Positions 16,840 to 25,943 of a stretch of DNA of 64,000 nucleotides are shown piece by piece. Numbering within the stretch: the first letter of the stretch is position 1; every line of letters starts with the position of its first letter. The DNA lies in NCBI GenBank assembly GCA_017304135.1, contig JAFLBB010000001.1, positions 62,001 through 126,000 on the forward strand, in the 5' to 3' direction. The notes below the pieces were generated by a model, which saw only the letters and a program-made list of their open reading frames with translations, made no database searches and had not been told where the DNA came from. This DNA is from Acidobacteriota bacterium (GTDB taxonomy: Bacteria > Acidobacteriota > Terriglobia > Bryobacterales > Bryobacteraceae). The position numbers and the translations under genes were made by a program.

Positions 16840-16944
16840 GCAACGGCATGTCCAGACGCGTGATTTCGGCTTCTACAGAAGACCGATCCGAGCCCCGCAT
16901 GATATAACGTAAAGTTCTCATCTCACTTCGGGAGTGCCCCCTCG

Positions 16945-18228
16945 ATGAAAAAAAGCTTTTACGGCTGGTGGATAGTCGCGGCCTGTTTCATGACATTTGG
17001 TGTGTCGACAGGATTCCCGTACTACAACATTGCCTTCTTCTTTGACTACTTCCGCGACGATCACCAGTGGCCCATTCAGATTGTGACGCTGGGGGCGCCC
17101 ATTGCCGTTCTGCTCACGATCTGGGCCGGACCGATCATTGTTCCCCGAGTGAGTCCACGACTGCTCATTATTGTCGGCACAGGCATGACGTTCCTGGCAT
17201 TTCAATGGTTCGCGCGGCTGAGCGGCAATACGTGGGAATACTATGCCGCCTGGTGTTTGTATATGGTCGGCTACTTCCTGGCCGGGCCGATTCCTCACCA
17301 GATCATCATCAGCAACTGGTTTAAGGAGAAACGCGGCCGGGCGATGGGTATCACGTATGTCGGCGTGGCCATTGTCGGCTCCATCGGCAACAAGGTCGGC
17401 CCCTACCTGGCTTCGAAGATGCCGTACACCGAAGCGCTGCAATACATGGGCTTTGTGCTGCTGATTGCGTGGCCGATTGCGCTCTTCATGATTAAAGACA
17501 AGCCCGAAGACATCGGCCAGTTCCCGGATGGGAAGGACCATCCGCCGGTGGTTGAGGCGGGAGCGGTGAATCCGGTAAAGTCGCAGACCTTCGGCGAGTT
17601 GCTCCAAAAGCCGGCGTTTTGGTTTCTGCTGGTGGGCAGCGCCGCCTCTATCGGATCGATCGCGGCCGTGAATTTCCACATGAAGTTCGTGTTTGAGGAA
17701 CAGGGGTTCACCTCGCAGGCGGCCCGCAATGAGATCTGGAGTACGGCGTCGTTTTGGGTGTTGTGGGCCAGTATTGCCGGGCGACTGCTGGCCGGGTATC
17801 TAGCCGACCGCTATTCGAAGAAGTTGGTGATGCTGGCCACCTATCTTGTCGTGGCCCTGGCGATTCCCTCGCTGTTCCTCGTCACGCCAGGTTCGGTTCA
17901 CTTCGTCTATCTGTTCGCCCTCGTGTTCGGCTTCGCGATGGGGGCCGACTACATGCTGATTCCGCTCATGGCCGCCGACCAGTTTGGCCTTGCCAGCCTG
18001 CCGCGCGCCATGTCGGCCATTCTGCCCACCGACACCATCTCGCAGTTCTGGTTCCCGAACGTGATTGCGCGGCTCAAGGAAGCCGTGGGAGCCTATCCTC
18101 AGGCCATCATGGCCGTGTTTGCCACGGCGTTTATTGGAGCCATCGCGATTGCGCTCCTGCCGAAGCACGGAAAGAAAAATGAAGCACTTCACGTACAGAA
18201 ACCTGACCGAGCTCCGGCAGGCAGCTGA
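16945..18228 (+). CDS. MFS transporter, OFA (oxalate/formate antiporter)-like
   Basis: 427 residues with twelve predicted membrane helices. The N-terminus YGWWIVAACFMTFGVSTG and the first-half segment NWFKEKRGRAMGITYVGVAI resemble the OFA/monocarboxylate branch of the MFS. The second-half motif is GRLLAGYLADRYSKKLVML. It is likely to move a small organic acid across the inner membrane. The last 50 bases overlap the start of the flavin reductase, which suggests that the reductase acts on the imported compound. Confidence 0.85.
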   Translation: MKKSFYGWWIVAACFMTFGVSTGFPYYNIAFFFDYFRDDHQWPIQIVTLGAPIAVLLTIWAGPIIVPRVSPRLLIIVGTGMTFLAFQWFARLSGNTWEYYAAWCLYMVGYFLAGPIPHQIIISNWFKEKRGRAMGITYVGVAIVGSIGNKVGPYLASKMPYTEALQYMGFVLLIAWPIALFMIKDKPEDIGQFPDGKDHPPVVEAGAVNPVKSQTFGELLQKPAFWFLLVGSAASIGSIAAVNFHMKFVFEEQGFTSQAARNEIWSTASFWVLWASIAGRLLAGYLADRYSKKLVMLATYLVVALAIPSLFLVTPGSVHFVYLFALVFGFAMGADYMLIPLMAADQFGLASLPRAMSAILPTDTISQFWFPNVIARLKEAVGAYPQAIMAVFATAFIGAIAIALLPKHGKKNEALHVQKPDRAPAGS

Positions 18229-19609
18229 AACGCTTGGCGCACGCCATGTGCGCCTGGAAGAAGACGTCCCTACAATTCAGGAGACTCTGGGCCGCGCCGT
18301 GCAGGTAGGCCCGGTGCGTGTGGGCAACTCCATGGCGGTTCATCCCATGGAGGGCTGCGACGGCACGTTGTCCGGCAATCCGGATGAGCTCACCTACCGG
18401 CGCTATGAGCGCTTTGGGCGCGGCGGTTGCAAGCTGATCTGGTTTGAGGCCACGGCGGTGGTGGAAGAGGGCCGCGCCAACACGCGCCAGCTGTGGATCC
18501 ATAAAGAGAACGCCGGTGATTTCGCGAAGATCCTCGACCTCACGCTGCGGTCGCACCGCGAGGAGTCCGGCCGCGACGACGATGTGCTGGTGCCGATCCA
18601 GTTGACGCACTCCGGGCGCTATGCGGTGCCCAAGCGGATCATTGCCTACAACAATCCGCTCATCGCGCGGAAGTTCAACATGCCGGATGACTACCCGGTG
18701 ATCAGCGACGATGAGTTGGACCGGCTGCCGGACGCTTTTCTCGAAGCCGCAAAGCTGGCGTATGGCGCCGGGTTCCGCGCGTTCGATTTAAAGGTGACGC
18801 ATGGCTACTTGTTGAGCGAACTGCTGGGAGCCAGGACGCGCCCTGGGCGCTATGGCGGCTCACTGGAGAACCGCACGCGCGTCATTAAGGAGATCTTCGA
18901 CCGCTGGAAGGCGGAGTTCGGCGACCGGGTTGTGTACTGCTCGCGCATGAGCGTCTTTGACGGCGTGCCGTACGTTATCGATCCCGTGACGAAGCTCGGG
19001 GTGCCGCTGCCGTTTGAGACTCCCTACCCGCACGGCTACGGCGTGAACCCGGACAACCCGCTCGAAGACGACATGACGGAGCCGAAGCAGGTGATTGCGC
19101 TGATGAAGGGATGGGGGCTGCAACTGCTCAACGTCTCACTCGGCTGCCCCTACTACAACCCTCACATCGGGCGGCCGTTTGAAAAGCCCGACGAGGGCAG
19201 CTACGAGCCGCCCGAGCATCCGCTGTTGGGTGTGGAGCGCCATTTCCGCATCGCCGCCGATTTGCAGAACACGTTCCCCGACCTGCCGATGGTGGGGACC
19301 GGGTATAGCTGGCTGCAGAAGTACGCGATCAATGCCGGGGCGGCCAATGTGGCGGATGGCAACATTCGCTTCTTCGGCATGGGGCGCAATGTGTTGTCCT
19401 ACCCCGATTTCGCGCGAGATGTGGCGGAAAAGGGAGAGCTCGACGAGCTTCGAGTGTGCAAGACACTCACCTATTGCACGTTCCTCATGCGGCAGAAGAA
19501 CCACCCGCTAGGGCAGTTTCCGTCGGGCTGCCCGCCGTTTGACAAGCTGGTCTACGGGCCCATCATGAAAGAGGCGCGGGAAGCCTACCGGCAGACGCAA
19601 AAGAAATAG
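18179..19609 (+). CDS. Old-yellow-enzyme family NADH:flavin oxidoreductase
   Basis: 476 residues with an FMN-binding TIM barrel. Motifs are GRAVQVGPVRVGNSMAVHPM, IQLTHSGRYAVP, HGYLLSELLGARTRPGRYGG with SLENRTRVIKEI, and the phosphate-binding FFGMGRNVLSYPDFARD. The C-terminus has three cysteines (CKTLTYC and, later, PSGC). This recalls, but does not match, the [4Fe-4S] site of 2,4-dienoyl-CoA reductase-type members. Substrates of the family are enones, nitro compounds or N-demethylation substrates; none can be assigned. It starts inside the transporter gene. Confidence 0.85.
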   Translation: MKHFTYRNLTELRQAAETLGARHVRLEEDVPTIQETLGRAVQVGPVRVGNSMAVHPMEGCDGTLSGNPDELTYRRYERFGRGGCKLIWFEATAVVEEGRANTRQLWIHKENAGDFAKILDLTLRSHREESGRDDDVLVPIQLTHSGRYAVPKRIIAYNNPLIARKFNMPDDYPVISDDELDRLPDAFLEAAKLAYGAGFRAFDLKVTHGYLLSELLGARTRPGRYGGSLENRTRVIKEIFDRWKAEFGDRVVYCSRMSVFDGVPYVIDPVTKLGVPLPFETPYPHGYGVNPDNPLEDDMTEPKQVIALMKGWGLQLLNVSLGCPYYNPHIGRPFEKPDEGSYEPPEHPLLGVERHFRIAADLQNTFPDLPMVGTGYSWLQKYAINAGAANVADGNIRFFGMGRNVLSYPDFARDVAEKGELDELRVCKTLTYCTFLMRQKNHPLGQFPSGCPPFDKLVYGPIMKEAREAYRQTQKK

Positions 19610-19696
19610 TAAGCGCTCCCGAATCGGACCGATACGGAGTATGAAGCGAAGGCGCCAGGGAGGTGTGCACCTTCGAACCGAGTTCGGAGCATCGTC

Positions 19697-21106
19697 ATGT
19701 CCAATTGGAATATTGTTCGCAAAGTCAATGCCGGCTTTGCCGTCCTCATCGTAACGGCCGTCCTGATTCTTGCGGTTTCAGTCAGAAGTCTGGGGGTGCT
19801 GGAGTCGTCGGCGCACATCGCGCAGACCGCCACGGAGGCAGATCTTTTTCTTGTGGAGCGGCACGTGGACCATTTGTCATGGGTTCACGGATTGAACCAG
19901 CATCTGCTCACGGGCAGCGCATTCACGGGCAATCTGAAGGCCGAGGAGTGCAAGTTCGGGCAGTGGCTGAGGAACACGGGTTCGTCCGACGCCGCCGTGC
20001 AGAGGCTGGCTTCGGAGGCGCAGACGCCGCATGAAAAGCTGCACCTCTCGGCGGTGCACATTGTGGGAGAGGCGACGCCGGAGGAGCGGTTGCGCCTGTT
20101 CAAGGAGGAGACGCAGCCGGCGCTGCGGTCGACGATGGAGATGATTGGCGCGCTGCGAGCCCGCCAGGCTGCACTGCGCGAGGAGATCGGGGGAGAAGCC
20201 GCGCGAAATCTGACCGCGTCGGCACAGCGGAGCAAGCAGATTCTGCTTGTGCTGGGAGTAACGTCGCTACTGATCGGTTTGGGCGCGTCGTTTGCGATTG
20301 CGAAGCAGCTTCGCCGTTCTCTGATGGGCGTGGTTGGCGAATTGACGCAAATGGCCGTGCAGGTGAAATCCGCCGCCGACCAGGTGGCGGCTTCGAGCCA
20401 GAGTCTTGCTCAGGGTGCGACCGAGCAAGCGGCCACGCTGGAACAGACCTCGGCTTCCACCGAGGAGATGAACGCCATGTCGCGGAGGAGCCGGGAGCAG
20501 GCCGAAAGTGTAGCCGGAGTGGCGGATTCCACCGCGCGGCGTGTGGCGGCGGCGAGCGGCTCGCTGGAGGGCATGCTGGGGGCGATGCAGCGCATTGAAA
20601 CTTCGAGCTCCAACATCGCGCGCATCATCAAGGTGATTGACGAAATCTCGTTTCAGACCAACATTCTTGCTCTCAACGCCGCGGTTGAGGCGGCGCGGGC
20701 GGGTGAGGCCGGCATGGGGTTCGCCGTTGTCGCCGACGAGGTGCGCAACCTTGCCCAGCGATGCGCGCAGGCCGCCGGAGACACTGCCGCGCTGATCGAA
20801 GAGTCGATCCACAACTCGACCGATGGGAAGGGGAAGGTGGAAGAGGTGGCACAGGCGATCCGGGCCATCACCGAGGATTCGGCGCGCGTTCTCAGTCTGG
20901 TGAATGAGATGAACTCATCCAGCAAGGAACAGGCGCACGGGGTGCAGCAGATCGCAACCGCTGTTCTGGAGATGCAACACATCACGCAATCCACCGCGGC
21001 CAGTTCGGAAGAGGGCGCGGCGGCCTCCGAGGAACTCTCGGCGCAGGCGCAGTCGGTGCTGGAGGTGGTGGGCAAACTGAACGCGCTGGTGGGGGCGGGC
21101 CGGTAA
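19697..21106 (+). CDS. Methyl-accepting chemotaxis protein with periplasmic CZB zinc-binding domain
   Basis: 469 residues. Membrane segments lie at about 13-33 and 192-210. Between them is a chemoreceptor zinc-binding (CZB) domain: His59 (VDHLSW), Cys85 in the C-x-F-G-x-W motif (CKFGQW), and His112/His116 (PHEKLH). The cytoplasmic signalling hairpin tip is [16 protein letters not shown], with [14 protein letters not shown] after it. No canonical HAMP is obvious between TM2 and the signalling helices. CZB domains bind Zn and sense zinc or chlorine oxidants such as HOCl. No che genes are nearby, so it is an orphan receptor. Confidence 0.92.
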   Translation: MSNWNIVRKVNAGFAVLIVTAVLILAVSVRSLGVLESSAHIAQTATEADLFLVERHVDHLSWVHGLNQHLLTGSAFTGNLKAEECKFGQWLRNTGSSDAAVQRLASEAQTPHEKLHLSAVHIVGEATPEERLRLFKEETQPALRSTMEMIGALRARQAALREEIGGEAARNLTASAQRSKQILLVLGVTSLLIGLGASFAIAKQLRRSLMGVVGELTQMAVQVKSAADQVAASSQSLAQGATEQAATLEQTSASTEEMNAMSRRSREQAESVAGVADSTARRVAAASGSLEGMLGAMQRIETSSSNIARIIKVIDEISFQTNILALNAAVEAARAGEAGMGFAVVADEVRNLAQRCAQAAGDTAALIEESIHNSTDGKGKVEEVAQAIRAITEDSARVLSLVNEMNSSSKEQAHGVQQIATAVLEMQHITQSTAASSEEGAAASEELSAQAQSVLEVVGKLNALVGAGR

Positions 21107-21146
21107 GCGCTCCTTTCAATATCGGTGCTACGATTATCACAATCGT

Positions 21147-22760
21147 ATGCGCTACCTGGTTGGCCTCTTCATTCTCACCACGCTCGTCCACGGACACGTG
21201 CTGGAAGAGCGGTTGCAGTTGGAGCTTCCGAGTGCGCATGTGGGGGGGACGCTGACGCTTCCGCACGAGGATGATCCACCGTTCCCCTGTGTGCTCATCA
21301 TCGGCGGCACGCTATCGCAGACGCGCGATGGCGGGCTGACTACACCCGGCGCCCCCGAGCGCACCGCCTTGAAGCGGCTGGCCGAAGGGCTGGCGGGCGG
21401 CGGTTATGCGAGTTTCCGGTATGACACGGTCGGCTTCGGTTTGAGCAGGGCGAAGAGCGGCTGGAAGGGGTTGTACTCCGACGATGCGCGGGTGGCGGGC
21501 GAGTTGATGACGTACCTGCGCGGGCGCTCGGAGTGTTCGCGCGTGATGGTGGCGGGTGAAAGCGCCGGGGCATACGTCGCCAGCCTGGCGGCACGTGCCG
21601 GGGCGCAGGCCGACGCCTATCTGTTTCTGGGCGGATTCTGCGGGAAGGCGGAGGAGATCTTCGCCTACAACCACGGCCGCCTCGCGGACTATTTTTTACA
21701 AAACGAAGCCAACCGGGAGTGGGCGAAGGCAAACAAGCTCGACCGCATCGTTGCGTTCGGCAAGCACTGGCGGGAGATGTTTGCCGCCGCGCGCGAGGGG
21801 AAGGAGACGTTTCTGTTGGTGGAAGGCGCGGTCAGGGAAGAGGTGCCTCTCGGGCGGCGGCGCGAAGAGCTCGACAACCCGCCGGACCGGATGTTTGCCT
21901 ACATCCAGAGGCCGGCGCTGGCGTTGGCGGGCGACCGCGACTTGAATGTTGCGCCGCAGCACGCCGCTTGCGCAGTGGCTGTGATGCGCCAGGCAGGGAA
22001 TCGGGCCGCACGCAGCGCCCTGATCGCCGGCGCGGACCACAGCTTTCAGATGGCGCCCGATGACCCGGACGCCGCCTTCCGGGAACGCTTTACGTTGGCC
22101 TCATTCCGCCGGCCGTATCATCCTGGGCTGGACGAAGCGATTCTGGCCTGGCTCAACGAGGTGGCTCCACCGCGTTCCGGCGCTCCCACCGTTGCTGCGC
22201 CGCAGCCAGGAACCCAGCGTGCCAGCGAGATCTCGCCGGAGAGGGTGAACTTCGCCCCTGGCGTGAGCGTGATTGACAACATCACGGAATTCGCGAGAAT
22301 CCCAGGTGTGGACACGCTCGAGGGGAGAATCGGCCCGCTCCTGCGGGTGCCGGAGATGCGTGCGCACTACATCGATATGCCGGCGGGATTATATCTGGAA
22401 GAGCATCCCCATGCGAAAGGCTCGATCATCTACACGGTTCGCGGGAGCTGGGCGCTGAAGAGCGCGGGCCGATGGCACACGATGAAGCCAGGGAGCCTGT
22501 ACTGGTTCGGAGACAACATCCCGACGGGCTACATGGTGCCGTTCCGCGAGAACGCCTACATCCTGATCTTCAAGGCCGCGCCAGGCAGTGACGACGCGGA
22601 GTTTATGACGTACCTGAAAGGGATGGCCGAGGGGCTAGTGAAAGACCAGGCCAAGGGCACGGCATTCCGGCTCGTTGATTTGCCGGAGGGACACGCAGGA
22701 CTGGCGGTGGCGCGCACGATGAACCCCCGCTTTGACGAGGATTTTCCGAAACGGCAGTGA
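21147..22760 (+). CDS. Secreted alpha/beta-hydrolase fused to a C-terminal cupin
   Basis: 537 residues. The signal peptide (LVGLFILTTLVHG) is followed by an alpha/beta-hydrolase (about 20-345) with nucleophile Ser139 in GESAG, acid in AGDRDLNV and base in GADHSF. After a Pro/Ala-rich linker (about 345-365), a single cupin domain (about 370-490) contains LEEHPHAKGSIIYTVRG and MKPGSLYWFGDN, with the HPH metal-ligand pattern. Each part is known alone; I do not know the fused arrangement. The cupin could be a second enzyme or a binding module. Its stop is 6 bases from the convergent sulfatase stop. Confidence 0.8.
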   Translation: MRYLVGLFILTTLVHGHVLEERLQLELPSAHVGGTLTLPHEDDPPFPCVLIIGGTLSQTRDGGLTTPGAPERTALKRLAEGLAGGGYASFRYDTVGFGLSRAKSGWKGLYSDDARVAGELMTYLRGRSECSRVMVAGESAGAYVASLAARAGAQADAYLFLGGFCGKAEEIFAYNHGRLADYFLQNEANREWAKANKLDRIVAFGKHWREMFAAAREGKETFLLVEGAVREEVPLGRRREELDNPPDRMFAYIQRPALALAGDRDLNVAPQHAACAVAVMRQAGNRAARSALIAGADHSFQMAPDDPDAAFRERFTLASFRRPYHPGLDEAILAWLNEVAPPRSGAPTVAAPQPGTQRASEISPERVNFAPGVSVIDNITEFARIPGVDTLEGRIGPLLRVPEMRAHYIDMPAGLYLEEHPHAKGSIIYTVRGSWALKSAGRWHTMKPGSLYWFGDNIPTGYMVPFRENAYILIFKAAPGSDDAEFMTYLKGMAEGLVKDQAKGTAFRLVDLPEGHAGLAVARTMNPRFDEDFPKRQ

Positions 22761-22766
22761 ATCCGA

Positions 22767-24515
22767 TCACACCTTGCGGATTCGTGCGTAGAAGACGCCG
22801 CAGACATCCTCGCCGCTGGCTCCGGTGAACCAGGCGTGGAGGGGTGTGCGCGCCGTTTTTTCGAGCTTGACGCGCAGGGTGATGCTCTTGGCGCCGGGCG
22901 CGGCCTGGGCTGAAATCTCAGCGGCTGTGCCGGCCTTGAGCTTCGCGCCCGCAATGGGCATAGCCTTGCCGGCGGGCAGGCTGCCATAGGTCAACTGCAA
23001 CGGTTCGCGGGCCGCGCTAAGTGGCAGCATGAGATTGAACGGCCAGCGCGCGAGTTCCACCTCGTATGTGCCGCTTTCGGCCACGGCGACATACCAGGGC
23101 GCGCCTTTCGTGCCACCCACGGCGTTGGAGACGTGACCGGGATTGTCGGCGTAGATCTCCCACCAGTCAGCGGAGCAGAGCTTGGTGGGGGATTCGTGCG
23201 GCGAGCCGATGACGGCGACTGGTTCAGGCTCCTGCACGCCGGGTTCGACCGAGGCCCACCACTTCTCATAGTGGGCGCGCATTCGGGCGACAACGTCGGG
23301 CTTGGCCGAGGCCAGGTCGCGGTCCTCGGCCACGTTGGCGCGGAAGTCATACAACTCCTTGCCATTCACAAGCCGCCACTGGTTCCAGATAACGTTGGAT
23401 TCCCACTTCTTGGGAACCTGGCCGTACTGCACGACGAGCATGCGGTCCGGCATGTCGGCTTTGCCGCGGAGCAGCGGCGCCAGCGAGGCGCCATCGAACT
23501 TCGCGCCGGCGGGGGCCTTGAGCGAACAGAGGTCGATGAGTGTAGGCAGCCAGTCCTGCATATGGCCTGGGTACTCGACCGCGCCCGGCGGGCGCAGGTT
23601 GCCCTTCGGCCAGCGGACAAAGCAGGGGACGCGGTGGCCTCCCTCGTAGAGCATCGTCTTACGTCCCCGCATGCCTGCATTGAAAACAGATGCGCCGGCG
23701 GTGGCGCCGTTATCCGTCATGAAGATGACGATGGTGTTGTCGCGCAGGCCGGACTTCAAAAGGAACTGGTCGAGCTTACCGAGGTTCTCATCGAGATTGG
23801 CGACCATGCCAAAAAAACCCGCGGGCAACTTGTCGCGCTGATAGGGGTCGGAGTACGTCGCCGCCACCCAAGCGGGACCGTGAGGAACGTTGGTGGGAAG
23901 GTAGCAGAAAAACGGCGTGCCGCTCGCCTGCTGCCGGCCCATCCATTGCATGGCCTCACGGAACCAGAAGTCGGTGCAATAGCCGTCGAAGCGCTTTTCG
24001 ACGCCGTTGTCATGGTAGCGGCCGTTCTGATAATCGTTGTCAAACTCAGGCGCCGAGGACATGCCGAAGCCGAGATGGTATTTGGCGGTTGCAAAGCCGC
24101 GGTCCATGGGGCGGTAGGGGTAACTGTCGCCGAGGTGCCATTTGCCGAAGAGCCCGGTGCCGTAGCCGCTGTCGCGAAACACGTTTGCCATGGTGGGCAG
24201 GTCGCGGCGCAGCACCGCGCGGCCCGCGGTGACCGAGCAAGCTTTGTTGCGAAGGGCATCGACGCCGCTCATCAACTGCCCACGTGTGGGGGTGCACATG
24301 GGGGCGCTATGGAAATCGGTGAACCGCACGCTCTCGGCGTGCAGTTTGTCCATGTTTGGTGTCTTGATCACGGGGTTGCCGTGGGCGGAGATGTCGCCAT
24401 AGCCCTGGTCGTCGGTGAGCACGATGATGACGTTGGGCCGGGAGGCGCTTTGGGCGAGTAGCGGCGCATGGGCCGCTGCGAGGGAGGAAGCAAGAAAATG
24501 ACGGCGAGTAACCAT
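22767..24515 (-). CDS. Secreted Cys-type sulfatase with C-terminal beta domain
   Basis: 582 residues. A Tat-like signal (TRRHFLASSLAAA) leads into the sulfatase fold: NVIIVLTDDQGYGD (metal-binding Asp pair), formylglycine site C-T-P-T-R at 74-78, KWHLGD and FMTDNGATAG. The chain continues about 120 residues beyond the usual sulfatase end (ADWWEIYADNPGHVSNAVGG, YVAVAESGTYEVELARWPF), resembling a carbohydrate-binding beta-sandwich. It needs the anSME encoded at 3-4 kb to make its formylglycine. I chose ATG 24515; the frame is open further upstream only as an antisense shadow of the divergent sulfatase. Confidence 0.9.
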   Translation of the reverse strand: MVTRRHFLASSLAAAHAPLLAQSASRPNVIIVLTDDQGYGDISAHGNPVIKTPNMDKLHAESVRFTDFHSAPMCTPTRGQLMSGVDALRNKACSVTAGRAVLRRDLPTMANVFRDSGYGTGLFGKWHLGDSYPYRPMDRGFATAKYHLGFGMSSAPEFDNDYQNGRYHDNGVEKRFDGYCTDFWFREAMQWMGRQQASGTPFFCYLPTNVPHGPAWVAATYSDPYQRDKLPAGFFGMVANLDENLGKLDQFLLKSGLRDNTIVIFMTDNGATAGASVFNAGMRGRKTMLYEGGHRVPCFVRWPKGNLRPPGAVEYPGHMQDWLPTLIDLCSLKAPAGAKFDGASLAPLLRGKADMPDRMLVVQYGQVPKKWESNVIWNQWRLVNGKELYDFRANVAEDRDLASAKPDVVARMRAHYEKWWASVEPGVQEPEPVAVIGSPHESPTKLCSADWWEIYADNPGHVSNAVGGTKGAPWYVAVAESGTYEVELARWPFNLMLPLSAAREPLQLTYGSLPAGKAMPIAGAKLKAGTAAEISAQAAPGAKSITLRVKLEKTARTPLHAWFTGASGEDVCGVFYARIRKV

Positions 24516-24575
24516 GACGGGAACATTCTTTCGCGATCGTGAGGGGAACGCAATCCACGTGATAGAGTGGCCCAC

Positions 24576-25943
24576 ATGATGGACCGGAGAGAGTGGCTCG
24601 CCGCGGCGGGAGCCTTGGGCGCAGCCTTGCCCGCTGAAGGGCAGACGCGTAAGCCGAATTTCGTCGTGATCATGTCCGACGATCAGGGCTCGCACGACTT
24701 GGGCTGCTACGGGGCCCAGGACGTGAAGACGCCGCACATTGACCAACTGGCAGACTCCGGTGTGCGGTTCACGAACTGGTATTCCTGCGCGCCCGTGTGT
24801 GCGCCGGCGCGAGCCGCACTGCAGACGGGACGCTACCCTGTGCGCGCTGGTGTCGGCACCAACGGGCGGCCGCTGGGATTGCAGCAGCACACGCTGGCCA
24901 GCCGCTTGAAGACGGCCGGCTACAGCACGGGATTGATCGGCAAGTGGCACCTTGGCGACACGCCGGACACCGTGCCGAACGCGCGAGGCTATGACTATTT
25001 CCATGGCTTCCTGCCCGGCTGTGTCGACTTCTACTCGCACATCTATTACTGGGGCGAGTCCAACCCGCAGAACCGCACCGTCAACTTCCACTCGCTGTTT
25101 CGCAATCGTGAGGAGATTTGGGAGGACGGGCAATATCTGACCGAGCGCATCACGGAAGAGAGTGTTGGTTTCATTGAGAAGCACAAGGCGGAGCCTTTCC
25201 TGCTCTGCGTGACGTTTAACGCGGTGCACTATCCGATGCACGCTCCGGAGAAGTACAAGAAGCGGTTCCCGAACCTGCCGCCGGAACGGCAGACCTATGC
25301 CGCAATGCTGGCGGCGATGGACGATGGTGTTGGGGCGATCCGGAAGGCACTGGAGCGGCATGGGCTGCTGGAGAACACGCTGATCTTCTTTGTCGCCGAT
25401 AACGGGGCGACGACGGAGCCTCGCGCGGGTTTGAACCAGCAACCGGCCACGGCAGGCGACAACGGCGTCTACCGCGGCTTCAAGTTCAGCCTGTTCGATG
25501 GCGGCATGCATGTGCCGGGCATGATGAGCTGGCCGGCGCGCATCAAGCCCGGACAGGTTTCGCCGGAACTGGCGATGACGATGGACATTGCGCCCACCAT
25601 CTGGCAGGCGGCCGGTGTACCTCCCGAAGCTGGTTATGTAGTGGACGGCCGCGACATACTGCCGGTGGCGGCACAGGGCGCGAAGTCACCGCACGGTACG
25701 ATCTTCTGGGAGAACGGTGAACAGGCCGCGGCGCGCAAGGGCCGCTGGAAGCTGGTGCTGAAGGGGAACGAGTACGGCCGCACGGCGGAAACTCGCGGCG
25801 AGATGAAGGGTGACGACGCCGTCTGGCTCTCTGATCTGGAAGCCGACCCCAGCGAGCGGCGCAACCTGCGCCACGCCCATCCTGAGATTGCCGACGAACT
25901 CCAATCGGCCATTCACGCCTGGAAAGAAGACACGCGCAAGTGA
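24576..25943 (+). CDS. Secreted Cys-type sulfatase, first gene of a coupled four-gene run
   Basis: 455 residues. A twin-arginine N-terminus (DRREWLAAAGALGAAL) is followed by NFVVIMSDDQGSHDLGCYG, formylglycine site C-A-P-A-R at 75-79, GKWHLGDTPD and FFVADNGATTEPRAG. The end is a compact sulfatase C-domain (VWLSDLEADPSERRNL). It removes sulfate esters from glycans in the periplasm or outside. It diverges from the other sulfatase across a 60-base gap that must hold both promoters. Its TGA stop overlaps the GTG start of the FAD oxidoreductase. Confidence 0.9.
   Translation: MMDRREWLAAAGALGAALPAEGQTRKPNFVVIMSDDQGSHDLGCYGAQDVKTPHIDQLADSGVRFTNWYSCAPVCAPARAALQTGRYPVRAGVGTNGRPLGLQQHTLASRLKTAGYSTGLIGKWHLGDTPDTVPNARGYDYFHGFLPGCVDFYSHIYYWGESNPQNRTVNFHSLFRNREEIWEDGQYLTERITEESVGFIEKHKAEPFLLCVTFNAVHYPMHAPEKYKKRFPNLPPERQTYAAMLAAMDDGVGAIRKALERHGLLENTLIFFVADNGATTEPRAGLNQQPATAGDNGVYRGFKFSLFDGGMHVPGMMSWPARIKPGQVSPELAMTMDIAPTIWQAAGVPPEAGYVVDGRDILPVAAQGAKSPHGTIFWENGEQAAARKGRWKLVLKGNEYGRTAETRGEMKGDDAVWLSDLEADPSERRNLRHAHPEIADELQSAIHAWKEDTRK

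Noticed and set aside
24516..25511. Long minus-strand frame continuous with the first sulfatase (would add over 330 N-terminal residues)
   Set aside because: It is exactly antisense to the divergent sulfatase, has no homology-like sequence, and the Tat signal starts at 24515.
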